From the NCBI GenBank assembly GCA_027603945.1, contig JADIIU010000153.1, positions 1 through 27,405 on the forward strand: a DNA stretch of 27,405 nt, in the 5' to 3' direction. Both the position numbers and the translations under genes were made by a program. Under the pieces are notes generated by a model that saw only the letters and a list, made by a program, of their open reading frames with translations, ran no database searches and was not told the DNA's origin. The stretch is from Terramyces sp. JEL0728. Its lineage: Eukaryota; Chytridiomycota; Chytridiomycetes; Rhizophydiales; Terramycetaceae. Positions 8,401 to 17,392 of the stretch are shown here, piece by piece. Numbering within the stretch: the stretch's first letter is position 1; the number at the start of each line of letters is the position of its first letter.

Positions 8401-9066
8401 ATGAAATCTCAAATTCCAATTGAATCCATTTATACATTCAACCCAGACGACCACTTGATATCCTATCCAATCAAGAACGGAATAATTAATGACAAAACAA
8501 ACATTATCCTCTTACAACCAGAAATAGAACAAAAGTTCACCATTGAACCAAAGTATAGAAACCAATCACTGAATTGGATTTATTTGGGCGCTAAAGAAGC
8601 TTATGAATTGAAATTGTTTGAAAATGATTTGATAATGCTCCTTCCCACAAAATTAATTGTTCAAGTGAAAATAATCGACTTTGGGATATATCTGGATTAC
8701 AACTACAGTTCCCAGAAGCAATATTACTACAAAAAAGTAGATTGTGAATTCAACGAATGTGGAAAGCTTCTTGTTTATTCACTGTCTAATAATGTTGATT
8801 TGGAAGAATTGTACACTAAAATCAATAATGAAGTAGTGTTTAACGGAGCAATGGTATTCACTTCTAGTAATGGATATAAGCTAAAAACTAAAACCCAATC
8901 ACTGGTTACAAAGAACACTGTGTTGGAATACAAAGGAGTACTTAAACCGCAAAAGTATTTGGGACTGGTTGTTGGGTACTTTGAAGAACCTAAACAAAAG
9001 ACTCTAATTTACAAAAAGGCAAGTATTGATTTGGTGTTTGGTTTAATAGAACGAAATATACAATGA
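8401..9066 (+). CDS. PEX6: Probable N-terminal domain of PEX6 (5' part of the gene)
   Basis: A 221-codon open frame. The segment NWIYLGAKEAYELKLFENDL resembles the substrate-recognition N-domain of type II AAA proteins (VAT, p97, Pex1, Pex6), where ..S...A..LGL..GD is typical, and a second N-lobe appears to follow. It lies immediately upstream of, and in the same phase class as, the PEX6 ATPase part, so I read it as the 5' part of one gene. The join is unresolved: TGA at 9064, TAA at 9073 and TAG at 9079 block the frame, and no 19-23-nt GT-AG segment removes them. It could instead be an independent gene. A TATA-like ATATAAATAG lies about 60 nt upstream of ATG 8401. Confidence 0.6.
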   Translation: MKSQIPIESIYTFNPDDHLISYPIKNGIINDKTNIILLQPEIEQKFTIEPKYRNQSLNWIYLGAKEAYELKLFENDLIMLLPTKLIVQVKIIDFGIYLDYNYSSQKQYYYKKVDCEFNECGKLLVYSLSNNVDLEELYTKINNEVVFNGAMVFTSSNGYKLKTKTQSLVTKNTVLEYKGVLKPQKYLGLVVGYFEEPKQKTLIYKKASIDLVFGLIERNIQ

Positions 9067-9081
9067 ACAGATTAATGGTAG

Positions 9082-10641
9082 ATTAATTGCTACTTGATAT
9101 TAAAGGACACAATTGAAAAGACTGTGCAACACTTGAAAACTATTTTACTCCCAAATCACTATATAGCTCTTGAACATTTTGAAGCATTCCAAGAATCATG
9201 GAGTGGGTAAACCAAATTAATTTCAGTAGCAAACTGGATGGTAAATATCTATTGGAAAAGGTGTTTAATGAAACTCAAGCACACGTTATCTGTCATTTAG
9301 AACGGATAGATTTGATTGAGAAAGAGTACTTGAGTCTGTTTGATGAAATTATTGAAAAAAAAGTCCCAGACCAAAACAAAAGAGTAGAGATATTGCAGGA
9401 TTTGATTGATTATATAGATTATAAAAAGATTGCTATTCAAACGGCTGGCATGACGGAAAAAGATTTGAAAAAGTTGATTGAAACATCACAAATCAATTTA
9501 AAAAACAGGATCTTGTCAAAATACAAACCAACAGTAGATATTGCTGCTGACTGTGCAATTTCACGCCATTTGAAAACCAATCAAGAGTATTCAGAGTTTA
9601 TTAAAATGATTGAGCCAGTGCCAACAACTGCAGATATAATTAACTCTGCAATAGAATTAAAACAAAGTAGTCAGACAGCAAAAATACCAAATGTGCAATG
9701 GAAAGATGTAGGTGGATTGGAACACGTTAAAAACACTATTATTGAAACTATAAAATTACCACTAGAAAACCCACAATTCTTTGACGGGATGCAAAAGAGG
9801 AGTGGGATATTGTTGTATGGACCGCCTGGAACCGGTAAAACGCTAATAGCAAAAGCAGTAGCGACCACACTACAATTGAATTTCTTTTCAATTAAAGGGC
9901 CCCAGCTGCTTAACCAGTACGTTGGCGAAAGTGAAAAAAATGTACGGATGGTGTTTGAAAGGGCTAGAGCAGCTAAACCGTGCATCATCTTTTTTGATGA
10001 GCTGGATTCATTAGCGCCTAAAAGAGGTGGGTCTGGCGATGGTGGTGGTGTGATGGATAGAATTGTGTCTCAACTTTTGGCAGAGCTGGATGGATGTGGT
10101 GGTTCAGATGTATTCTGTATTGGCGCTACAAATCGACCTGATTTACTGGATAGCGCTTTATTAAGACCAGGCAGATTTGATAAACTAGTGTATCTTGGAC
10201 CAAGCACAGACAAAGCATCACTCTTGAAAGCATGCATAAACAAGTATTTTTCACTAATGTAGATTTGATATCGGCGAATTTAACTTGGAGTCATTCACGG
10301 AGACTATTCCAGATGGCTTCACTGGTGCAGATTACTATGCTTTGTCATCACGGGCATTCATGAATGCAATCAAGAGACGTATAAAAGAAATCGATTTGAA
10401 ACGTGGTGACGTTAGTGCCAAGAAATATATGGATATGGCTAATGATGAGGGAAAAGTCACCGTCCAACAAGTGGATTTTGAAGAGGCACTTGTTGGCTTG
10501 GAGCCTAGTGTTGGAAAGGAAGAAATGAAGAGGTATGAGAATATACGGAAACAGTTTGAACCTCCTCAAGAAAACAGCACTGGTAAAAAGGTTCCTACTC
10601 TTAAAAAGAAAGACAAGGGCAAGAAGCCAATGGTACAATAA
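9082..10641 (+). CDS. PEX6: PEX6 AAA-ATPase (D1 remnant, D2, C-terminus)
   Basis: Peroxisomal AAA ATPase that with Pex1 extracts ubiquitinated Pex5 from the peroxisomal membrane. Exons are open frame 9082-9206, then 9227-10243 and 10263-10641. The D2 domain is intact: [11 protein letters not shown], Walker A GPPGTGKT, Walker [16 protein letters not shown], then [20 protein letters not shown] and the sensor/arginine-finger region [19 protein letters not shown]. This matches PEX6 closely, more so than Pex1 or Cdc48. After the second intron the lid continues [20 protein letters not shown] and the helix ending [20 protein letters not shown] is PEX6-like. D1 is severely reduced, with no Walker A visible between LLPNHYIAL and the helix before [12 protein letters not shown] separate start at ATG 9198 is possible if the first intron is not used; the true 5' end depends on the unresolved join upstream. 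Confidence 0.85.
9207..9226 (+). other. 20-nt candidate intron (PEX6)
   Basis: GTAAAC donor and TTAATTTCAG end; the branch A lies six bases before the intron end. Removal joins a 9082-9206 open frame (LLPNHYIAL...ESWSG) to [12 protein letters not shown]. The alternative is that ATG 9198 starts a frame that reads through it, so support is weaker than for the other introns. Confidence 0.55.
10244..10262 (+). other. 19-nt intron (PEX6, D2 lid)
   Basis: GTATTT donor, CTAAT branch, GTAG end, phase 2. Splicing joins LLKACINK to [12 protein letters not shown], as expected for the PEX6 D2 lid; retention stops at TAG 10260-10262. Confidence 0.92.
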
Positions 10642-10714
10642 ACACTCCATCCCACTTTAATTTTTGGTTAGCTGCATTGAATTGCAAGTTCAGACCTTGA
10701 AAAATTCAATCACG

Positions 10715-13133
10715 ATGGCAAGCTGTGCAACTTGCTCATTCCCCGTTCTCACTAAAACAAAAGACACCGGCTTGAACTGCTACGCATGTACATCCAACGT
10801 AACTATAACTAACCAAGATCGAAATATGCGACGTCTGCGGTGCTCTATCCCAAATGAACCACCAACAACCACCAGAACTAGTTACAACCCCGCTAAAACT
10901 ATGTACCACCTGTTTATCTGAAAAATCATCCCGAAAATTCAGTATCTGGATCGACTCTACCTCTGGTATAAAGAAAGAACGGATAGAAAAAATACTTCGA
11001 AACCCACATGTTATACAAGTTTATCAGCAAGAACTTTACGAACAGATCAGGAATATGATTCAGGAGGAACAAGAAGATGAAGAGTGTAGTGCTGGTATGA
11101 TGAAGGAGTTGCCTTTTCGGTATGCGGATGAAGAACCTATGGATTTGGATGAACCCGTTATACCCACACTTAAACCAACTGCGACAATTGGAAAAATGGA
11201 GGCGGCAGAGGAAATTGCAGAGATTGTATCGGAAATAGTCAGCAAAGCGCTTGAACCACAAGAGAGAATTTCAGATGTTCAACCAATTAGAAATCTACAA
11301 GAGCAAATATCTGAAACCTTTATTGACCAAAACATGGAAATTGATCAGCCAGAGGTGCAGATTGCGCCAGCACACCAAGAACTACAGATTGAGTGTCCAG
11401 AGGATGAAGACGACATGGATACATCTAGCGACGTATTCAAAGAAACTGTTGCGCCGATCACTTATCCATTGCCCGCGCTTGATCGCGATATCACTGTTGA
11501 AACGATTATGGATGATTACCAAAGCAAAAATGAAGGCTTCTCTGAAAAGAATGAAATTATAATGGATAATGTAGCTAAAAAGCGTGACGCTATTCAAAAG
11601 CTTGTTGGCGGTGTATCAGTCCCAGTTCCAGTTTCTATCTCACAGCCAGAACAAGATGTTCCTACACCAATCATTTCAGTTGAACCATCCAGATCTCCGA
11701 AACGCACAGTTCAAACTGAACCCCAGCAATCTCCCAAGAAATCCAAAGTGGATGTAGATACACTGTTGAATCCTGGTATGACCTTTGTTGGGATAGGGCA
11801 AAAAGGCGAAGCTCAGGCAGGAGTGGAAATTGAAAATAAGTATCACGTAGAAATGGATTTAAATGATGATACTGACCATTCTATCGTTATTGAACAGGAA
11901 GAAACCAACAAATCTCCAGAAACTATTTTGTTTGGAATTGATCAGAAAAGCAAGTCTAATCAAAATGAAAACAGTGAAACGGATATTGCACATATTATTG
12001 CGCAAAAAGCCAAGAATCAATCTTCAGACGCCTCAAAATCACCTGAAAATAAGCAGACGGTATCGTTTGTAATCCGAGACGGTAATCAGAAGGGATTTTT
12101 ACAGTCAATTACCAGACCAGCCAGCAACACTCCTTCGATTTTGGATTTGATTGACAAAAAGAAAGAGTCCATTGGAATTCTTTCTGCGCTTGACGGATCA
12201 CACAAATCAGATGGCCAATCAGTTACATTAAAACCCTCAAGTATCCCAAAGAAAGCTGAACCTGCAAAGCAAGCCTCTGATGAGGACATTCAATTCATAA
12301 GATCTGCTCCAAAGACTCCAGAGCTTAAAAATGATTCGTCAAAGGGTAAAAAACGAGATGCTTTCAAGACTAGTGAAGAGTTTATCCACATAGGGTCTGA
12401 TGATGATGATTTAGTTAAAGTTTCCAAAAAACCTGCAAAGACGACTACTCCAGTACCCGCTGTGCCTGTAGTGTCAGCAAAAGACAGTCAAAGTCCTGTT
12501 AGTACTGCTAATATCACTCAAATTGCTCCGAAACAGCCTCCGAAAAGCACTCCTTCAGCTGTTGCCACTGCTTCCCCAAAGATTAACACTCCCACCAAAC
12601 AAACAATGAACGAACGAGTTGTTCCTACCCCATTAAGCAACACTTTCAACTATCAAACAGCACTGCCAAGTTTGCAACTATCCAATAATGCTCCGGCACC
12701 CCAGCAGGTAGCTGTGCCAAGTACGCCAGTAAATCCAACTCTTACGACGCCGACAAATAACACTCCAGATGTTACCTCAGATCCGGCATCAAAAAAGCCA
12801 TCCAGTGTGAAAAAACCTGTAAAGAGTCTATTCCCAATGCTCACTCGATCCAACCACAATAAGGAAAAGAATCACGGAATTTGTTACTATTGCCAAAGCT
12901 ATGAATACCTCAAATACACAAACATTGTCCAAGATCCAAAATGGAGACTGATACCAATTTGTAAAACCTGTCACAAAGATAAAGGTAAAAAGCCAGTTCT
13001 TAGCTGGGCAAATACTTTACCAACTCATCAAAAGCAGTTTATTTGGAGTGTGTTTAATCTACCTGAAAATTCAGTTTTGAAAGCCGAAGCACTGAAAGAA
13101 GCCGCTGGATTTGATAAAAGCCAAACCAGCTGA
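10715..13133 (+). CDS. Large disordered zinc-binding protein with SUMO-interacting-like motifs
   Basis: I do not recognise the family. Joining 10715-10798 to 10818-13133 gives 799 aa. The N-terminus has four CxxC knuckles, C4/C7, C22/C25, C32/C35 and C57/C60, of which the third appears only after splicing; they could form two treble-clef or ribbon sites. About residues 90-700 are low-complexity Ser/Pro/Thr/Lys/Glu sequence with basic clusters such as SPKKSKVD. Three hydrophobic cores next to acidic runs resemble SUMO-interacting motifs: SIVIEQEE (383-390), DEDIQFI (ending 522) and FIHIGSDDDD (550-559). The C-terminus has a fourth zinc-like site, C717-x2-C720-x22-C743-x2-C746, followed by a conserved-looking helix-rich tail (FIWSVFNLPENSVLKAEALK). 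A nuclear scaffold or chromatin role linked to SUMO is an inference from composition only. Confidence 0.72.
10799..10817 (+). other. 19-nt intron (zinc protein)
   Basis: GTAACT donor, CTAAC branch, CAAG end, phase 0. Splicing joins CYACTSN to IEICDVCGAL, completing a CxxC that pairs with CTTC downstream. Confidence 0.88.
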
Positions 13134-13247
13134 ATAAATTCCTCTTAATTTATACTCAAGGCGGCATTTCCGTTTTATTTAAAATTCGGTGATTTTGATC
13201 TGGCACAAACGGTCATGGACAAGATCTGTGATCTTTCAAACTTTTAA

Positions 13248-14474
13248 ATGTTCAGATCGATCGTCGCAGAAACATATCTAATATCGCAATACCTATCGCT
13301 AATCGACTACCATAATTTTAGGTTTGCATCAAGGGAAATCAATCTCACAATATATCCCATTTTATCATGGCAAGCTTATCTGCAATCATCTCAACTCGCC
13401 CACCAAGACATATCTGAATTTATGACAGTCGCTCCATCTTCAATTACAGATGAAAAGTTTCTATACATTGTAGAAAAGCGTCATATCCAGCAATTATCCA
13501 AGTCTTTCACATCTGCGATTTCATTCTCCACCACAATCCGAGTATTTCGACAGAACCTGTATGACATTCACTCATTTCAGCCTGAAATAGTGCTGGAGTT
13601 GTTGAAACATCTAGATCTCAAATCTATTAGTGTCTGTGAAGTTGACCGATTATGGCATAGATCCGTAGATACTTGCAGTTTAGAAATTGTCGACTTGATG
13701 CTAAACCAAAAGTTAATGCTGGATCTAGACTATGGAATATACACTGCTTGTCAAGAAGGTTCTTTCGACCTTGTAGAATTGCTGATTTCCTATGGAGTGG
13801 ATCCTAGCGTCAATGATTCTGAATGTTTGGTTGCCGCATGTAGATATGGATATGACAAAATAGTTCAATTGCTATTGACTGATCCCAGAATCAATCCTAG
13901 TGGCAAAAGCAACCAGGCGCTAGTTTGGGCATGCAAAAATGGAAATACTAAAATAGTTTGTGGGCTGCTGCACAATTACAAGCTGAATGCTACAATGGAA
14001 TTAAAGAACGAATGTTTCCTGTCTGCTGCTATTCGTGGCCATGACGAAATAGTTGGGCTCCTGATGGACGACGGCGGGATAGATCCGCATATACAGTCAA
14101 GTGGGTTATTACACGCAGCGAAATGGGGGCATTTGTCGGTTATAGAGTTGCTGATAGATATCTATAGGGTAAATTTGATGCATTTTGGAGATTTGGCATT
14201 TACCGCTGCTTGTGCGAACGGTTACTTTATGGTAGTGGAATACATGCTAAAGATTAATGGAATTGACCCCAATTTTGACAACAACAGACCTCTATGTCTC
14301 GCTACTGAGAATGGCCATTTAAAAGTGGTAGAGGTTTTGGCAAACGACAACAGGGTAGGAATAACGCAATCTGCGATACGCAGCGCAAAGAAATGTAGGC
14401 ATTTAGATATTTACAAAATCTTGTCAAACAGAACAAGTAGTTTATTATTCTGGTGGAATGTGCTGGTTTTTTAA
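13248..14474 (+). CDS. Ankyrin-repeat protein with F-box-like N-terminus, paralogue
   Basis: A 408-aa protein related to the one at 3016-4230. The N-terminal block IVAETYLISQYLSLIDYHNF matches the paralogue's F-box-like start. From about residue 150 there are some eight ankyrin units that are better preserved here: YTACQEGSFDLVELLISYG, AACRYGYDKIVQLLLTDPRI, WACKNGNTKIVCGLLHNY, SAAIRGHDEIVGLLMDDGGI, HAAKWGHLSVIELLID, TAACANGYFMVVEYMLKING, LATENGHLKVVEVLANDNRV. It is probably a cytosolic binding scaffold of unknown partner. ATG 13248 follows an A at -3, and no intron is required. The two relatives are separated by about 9 kb, so this is a dispersed rather than tandem pair within the window. Confidence 0.85.
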   Translation: MFRSIVAETYLISQYLSLIDYHNFRFASREINLTIYPILSWQAYLQSSQLAHQDISEFMTVAPSSITDEKFLYIVEKRHIQQLSKSFTSAISFSTTIRVFRQNLYDIHSFQPEIVLELLKHLDLKSISVCEVDRLWHRSVDTCSLEIVDLMLNQKLMLDLDYGIYTACQEGSFDLVELLISYGVDPSVNDSECLVAACRYGYDKIVQLLLTDPRINPSGKSNQALVWACKNGNTKIVCGLLHNYKLNATMELKNECFLSAAIRGHDEIVGLLMDDGGIDPHIQSSGLLHAAKWGHLSVIELLIDIYRVNLMHFGDLAFTAACANGYFMVVEYMLKINGIDPNFDNNRPLCLATENGHLKVVEVLANDNRVGITQSAIRSAKKCRHLDIYKILSNRTSSLLFWWNVLVF

Positions 14475-14794
14475 TATAATGTAGCTATTTTACTTTTCTA
14501 GCAAAGTGCCTTGGATTAACCATTTTCTTGATAGTCGCCATATGTTGATTGTGACAGATAGGCTGCTTATACCTTCTGTTGTTGGATAATAGAATATTCT
14601 GTTTCTAGCGTATCACTTGGCAAGTTCATCCTATTTCAGATAGGTGTGCAAATTTCAGTCAGATTCGCTCATAAGGAATGCAAACCAAATATGGAGGCTG
14701 TTAAAGTTTATAAATCAACTATCGCCAAATTTGTCAGAATGCTATCTTACTGAAAGTAAGCAATAGAAAAGTAGATTCAACCAACGGCCTTTAT
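14475..14794. other. Convergent intergenic region
   Basis: About 320 bp between the ankyrin gene and the convergent 7-TM gene. It is AT-rich and presumably holds both polyadenylation regions. I see no RNA gene or repeat in it. Confidence 0.4.
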
Positions 14795-15838
14795 TCAAAG
14801 ACGAACAGTTGAAGTAATATTAGTAATTTCGGGATGGCTTGCTACTGCTGCAGCAGAACTCTTTGAACTTTCGTGAGGAATATTGACTCTTGCAGGATAA
14901 CTCTTTGTAATAACTTCAAACATCACCTTGAGAAATCTCCCAAATATCGGGACTTTTGGATAAATATTCTTGTGCGCTCCATTTCCGATGAATCCAAGAA
15001 GCGGTGTAGTTGAGGATACAATCATCCCGAAAATGCCATAGTATAAATTCAGAGATGAAGGGTTGTACCACATTAAAAGTTCAAATCCTTTGGTAAAACC
15101 AATAATTGGCAGGGTATATCCGATCTGCAGAACTTGGTATACGACGTAGTTGGGAACATGGGACTTTTTTGCAGCAGCAAACATCCTTTCTTTGTTTGCT
15201 TCCAAAAGCCTGATTGACTTTAAAGATAAAATACAAGCCATAATCGTAATCGATATTCCAACTAAATACATTATTTTGATTGTATAAAAGTTGATGTTTG
15301 GAACAATGTTTACACCTACGATACTGTAAAACCGTTTTGATGGAGTAAACGTACTTTCGACTATAAACCCAGCAAGGAAAATAGGGCCAGGTAAATATCC
15401 TAGTCCAAATACGAAATTCGGCCTTTCTACAATCATTCGTCGGGCAAAGTTGTCGTTTTCGTCAAGTATCTTCCCCATGACATATATTTGCAGCAGTGCA
15501 GCCATGTATATAGGAACAAAACACATTGTAAAACAAATACACGAAATATAGCTGATTATTTCGCAATTGCTTGTCTGGATATCAATCTGGTCGTAGTACA
15601 GCACTTTGTCTTTCCAGCTGGTATAAATTGTCATTGATTTCCCCATAATCGAATACAGTCCAAGTCCAATTGTGACTGTTATTTGAAGTAAACCACTGTA
15701 CTGCATCGCTTGAAATGAATAACTGTGGTATGCTCTGACGAATCCAACAAGCAAACAAAGATAAGCGAAAATCGAAACGTAATCCACCATCAAAGTCCCC
15801 AATACTAGATAGACTGAAAGTGATTGATGGAATGGCAT
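14795..15838 (-). CDS. Seven-transmembrane protein, orphan family (copy A)
   Basis: A 347-aa membrane protein with seven hydrophobic segments, starting near residues 10, 45, 94, 144, 187, 230 and 267, and a short polar C-terminal tail (KSSAAAVASHPEITNITS). Blocks shared with the neighbour at 16073-17119 include LLQIYVMG, GYLPGPI, ERMFAAAKKSHVPNYVV, GF-ELLMWYNP and NGAHKNIYP.VP.FGR. I know no named family with these motifs, although the topology is receptor-like. The AAAKKS loop between segments 5 and 6 is where fungal and animal 7-TM receptors usually meet G proteins, so a receptor role is possible but unproven. The start at ATG 15838 aligns with that of its paralogue (SLSVYL/ALSVYI). No intron is needed. 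Confidence 0.8.
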   Translation of the reverse strand: MPFHQSLSVYLVLGTLMVDYVSIFAYLCLLVGFVRAYHSYSFQAMQYSGLLQITVTIGLGLYSIMGKSMTIYTSWKDKVLYYDQIDIQTSNCEIISYISCICFTMCFVPIYMAALLQIYVMGKILDENDNFARRMIVERPNFVFGLGYLPGPIFLAGFIVESTFTPSKRFYSIVGVNIVPNINFYTIKIMYLVGISITIMACILSLKSIRLLEANKERMFAAAKKSHVPNYVVYQVLQIGYTLPIIGFTKGFELLMWYNPSSLNLYYGIFGMIVSSTTPLLGFIGNGAHKNIYPKVPIFGRFLKVMFEVITKSYPARVNIPHESSKSSAAAVASHPEITNITSTVRL

Positions 15839-16072
15839 TTATGAAAGAATCTATTCTGGCAACTCTTGTGTTTGACAGTGATGTCATTGTGGCATGGCCT
15901 ATAATTACCGCTTAGCAGAAAACTACAAATCTTTAAAAACAAGCAACGATAGTTTTCTATTTTGGCTTTGATTTATTCTTAATTTGTATGTATTGTGCTT
16001 GGTTGCGATAAACTCTGGCTGATCCCTCTTTTGTTCGTTTATTGGTGGGTAATCGATCAAAGAACTATTTGT

Positions 16073-17119
16073 CTATATTCTAATAGTGCTTCCGTCGACA
16101 CAATTCTTGCTGGAGGTTAATCCACCTTCTGGTGGTCCTTCCATCGCGGCTACTTGTTTTTGCACCGCCTGTTTCATTTCCTTTTTAATAATATTTTTAT
16201 ATGCTTTCTCCAATATCCATCCAAAGAATGGAACGTAAGGATAAATATTTATGTGAGCCCCATTAGAAATGAAACCTCCGAACGGACTGATTGTTAATAG
16301 GATCATGCAAAAGGTTCCGTAGTATATGTTTGCAGGTGTAGGATAGTACCACATTAGTAGTTCCAGGCCCTTGCTTAGTCCTACGATTGGCATCCCGTAA
16401 CCAACCTCCAGAACTTGAAAAACTACAAAATTTGGTACTTTGGATTTCTTTGCTGCTGCAAACATATTTTCTCTATTCCAGCTGAGGGCTTTGTAGCATT
16501 TCATTGACATTGAACATGCATATAGCGTAATTAGAATCCCTCCCCCATAAATGAATTTAATAGTAAAGGTGTTGATATTGGGGACAACTTGGTATCCTAT
16601 TACTGATGCGATTTTTGTAATGTTACTGTAATTGACTTCGAGAAGAAAGGCTATTAAGCAAATTGGACCAGGGACATATCCCAATGAAAAGACAAACCAA
16701 GGGTTTTTCAAAACGAATCTCCTAGACCTGCTATCGCTGCCCTGCAATATCAACCCCATAACATATATCTGCAAGAATCCGGCTGTATATATTGATAATA
16801 CACACATTGTAAATAGAATCACTGCCGTGTAATTCACAATGATGTTTTCGCTAGAGATAACATCAATTTGGCTAAAATAGATTGCTTTCCCTTCCCATCC
16901 ATGGTATATCACCACAATTTTCCCCAGCATTGCCAATAAGTTCAGTCCGAAAGTTAAGAGTGTTTGAAGCACCGCGCTGTATTGCAACGGCTGGAAGCTG
17001 GATTTCATATATGTTCGATACATGCCAATTAACAAACAAACGAGAGCGAAAACTGCAATAAAGTCAACTATCAGCGTTACTAGGGGAATGTATACTGAGA
17101 GTGCCTGGCTGTTTGACAT
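16073..17119 (-). CDS. Seven-transmembrane protein, orphan family (copy B)
   Basis: A 348-aa paralogue of copy A, in tandem on the same strand 234 bp upstream of it. It shows the same seven-segment pattern and conserved blocks: FLQIYVMGLI, GYVPGPICL, ENMFAAAKKSKVPNFVVFQV, LSKGLELLMWYYPTPANIYYG and SNGAHINIYPYVPFFG. The second half (segments 5-7 and the following loop) is much more conserved than the first, which suggests that the AAAKK loop and NGAH.NIYP loop are functional surfaces. The C-terminal tails are unrelated (basic KKEMKQAVQKQ here). It is divergent from the ABCG gene at 17393, with 273 bp between starts. Confidence 0.8.
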   Translation of the reverse strand: MSNSQALSVYIPLVTLIVDFIAVFALVCLLIGMYRTYMKSSFQPLQYSAVLQTLLTFGLNLLAMLGKIVVIYHGWEGKAIYFSQIDVISSENIIVNYTAVILFTMCVLSIYTAGFLQIYVMGLILQGSDSRSRRFVLKNPWFVFSLGYVPGPICLIAFLLEVNYSNITKIASVIGYQVVPNINTFTIKFIYGGGILITLYACSMSMKCYKALSWNRENMFAAAKKSKVPNFVVFQVLEVGYGMPIVGLSKGLELLMWYYPTPANIYYGTFCMILLTISPFGGFISNGAHINIYPYVPFFGWILEKAYKNIIKKEMKQAVQKQVAAMEGPPEGGLTSSKNCVDGSTIRI

Positions 17120-17392
17120 TAGTGACGTAGGATAGTTAGAGAAAATTATAATGGTAATTTTATTTATTCTGGATGATTATCGGTGAGATATCGCTAGCTG
17201 TCCTTGGAGAGTCATCAAACCATGGAATGGATGGCCGCAATTATTTTTCGTTGGATAGAGCATTACTTTACAAGTATTAATTTAATGCCAAGGTCTTGCT
17301 TTGTCTGTATCTGCAATCAATATCCGAAATAACACCCGGGGTTATATCCGAGATGCCAGCAAGGCAAATCCTTGACGCGTTTAATTCAACTC

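Noticed and set aside
9041..9070. 30-nt GT-AG candidate intron to join the two PEX6 parts
   Set aside because: After removal the frame immediately meets TAA and TAG, and it lacks the positioned branch motif.
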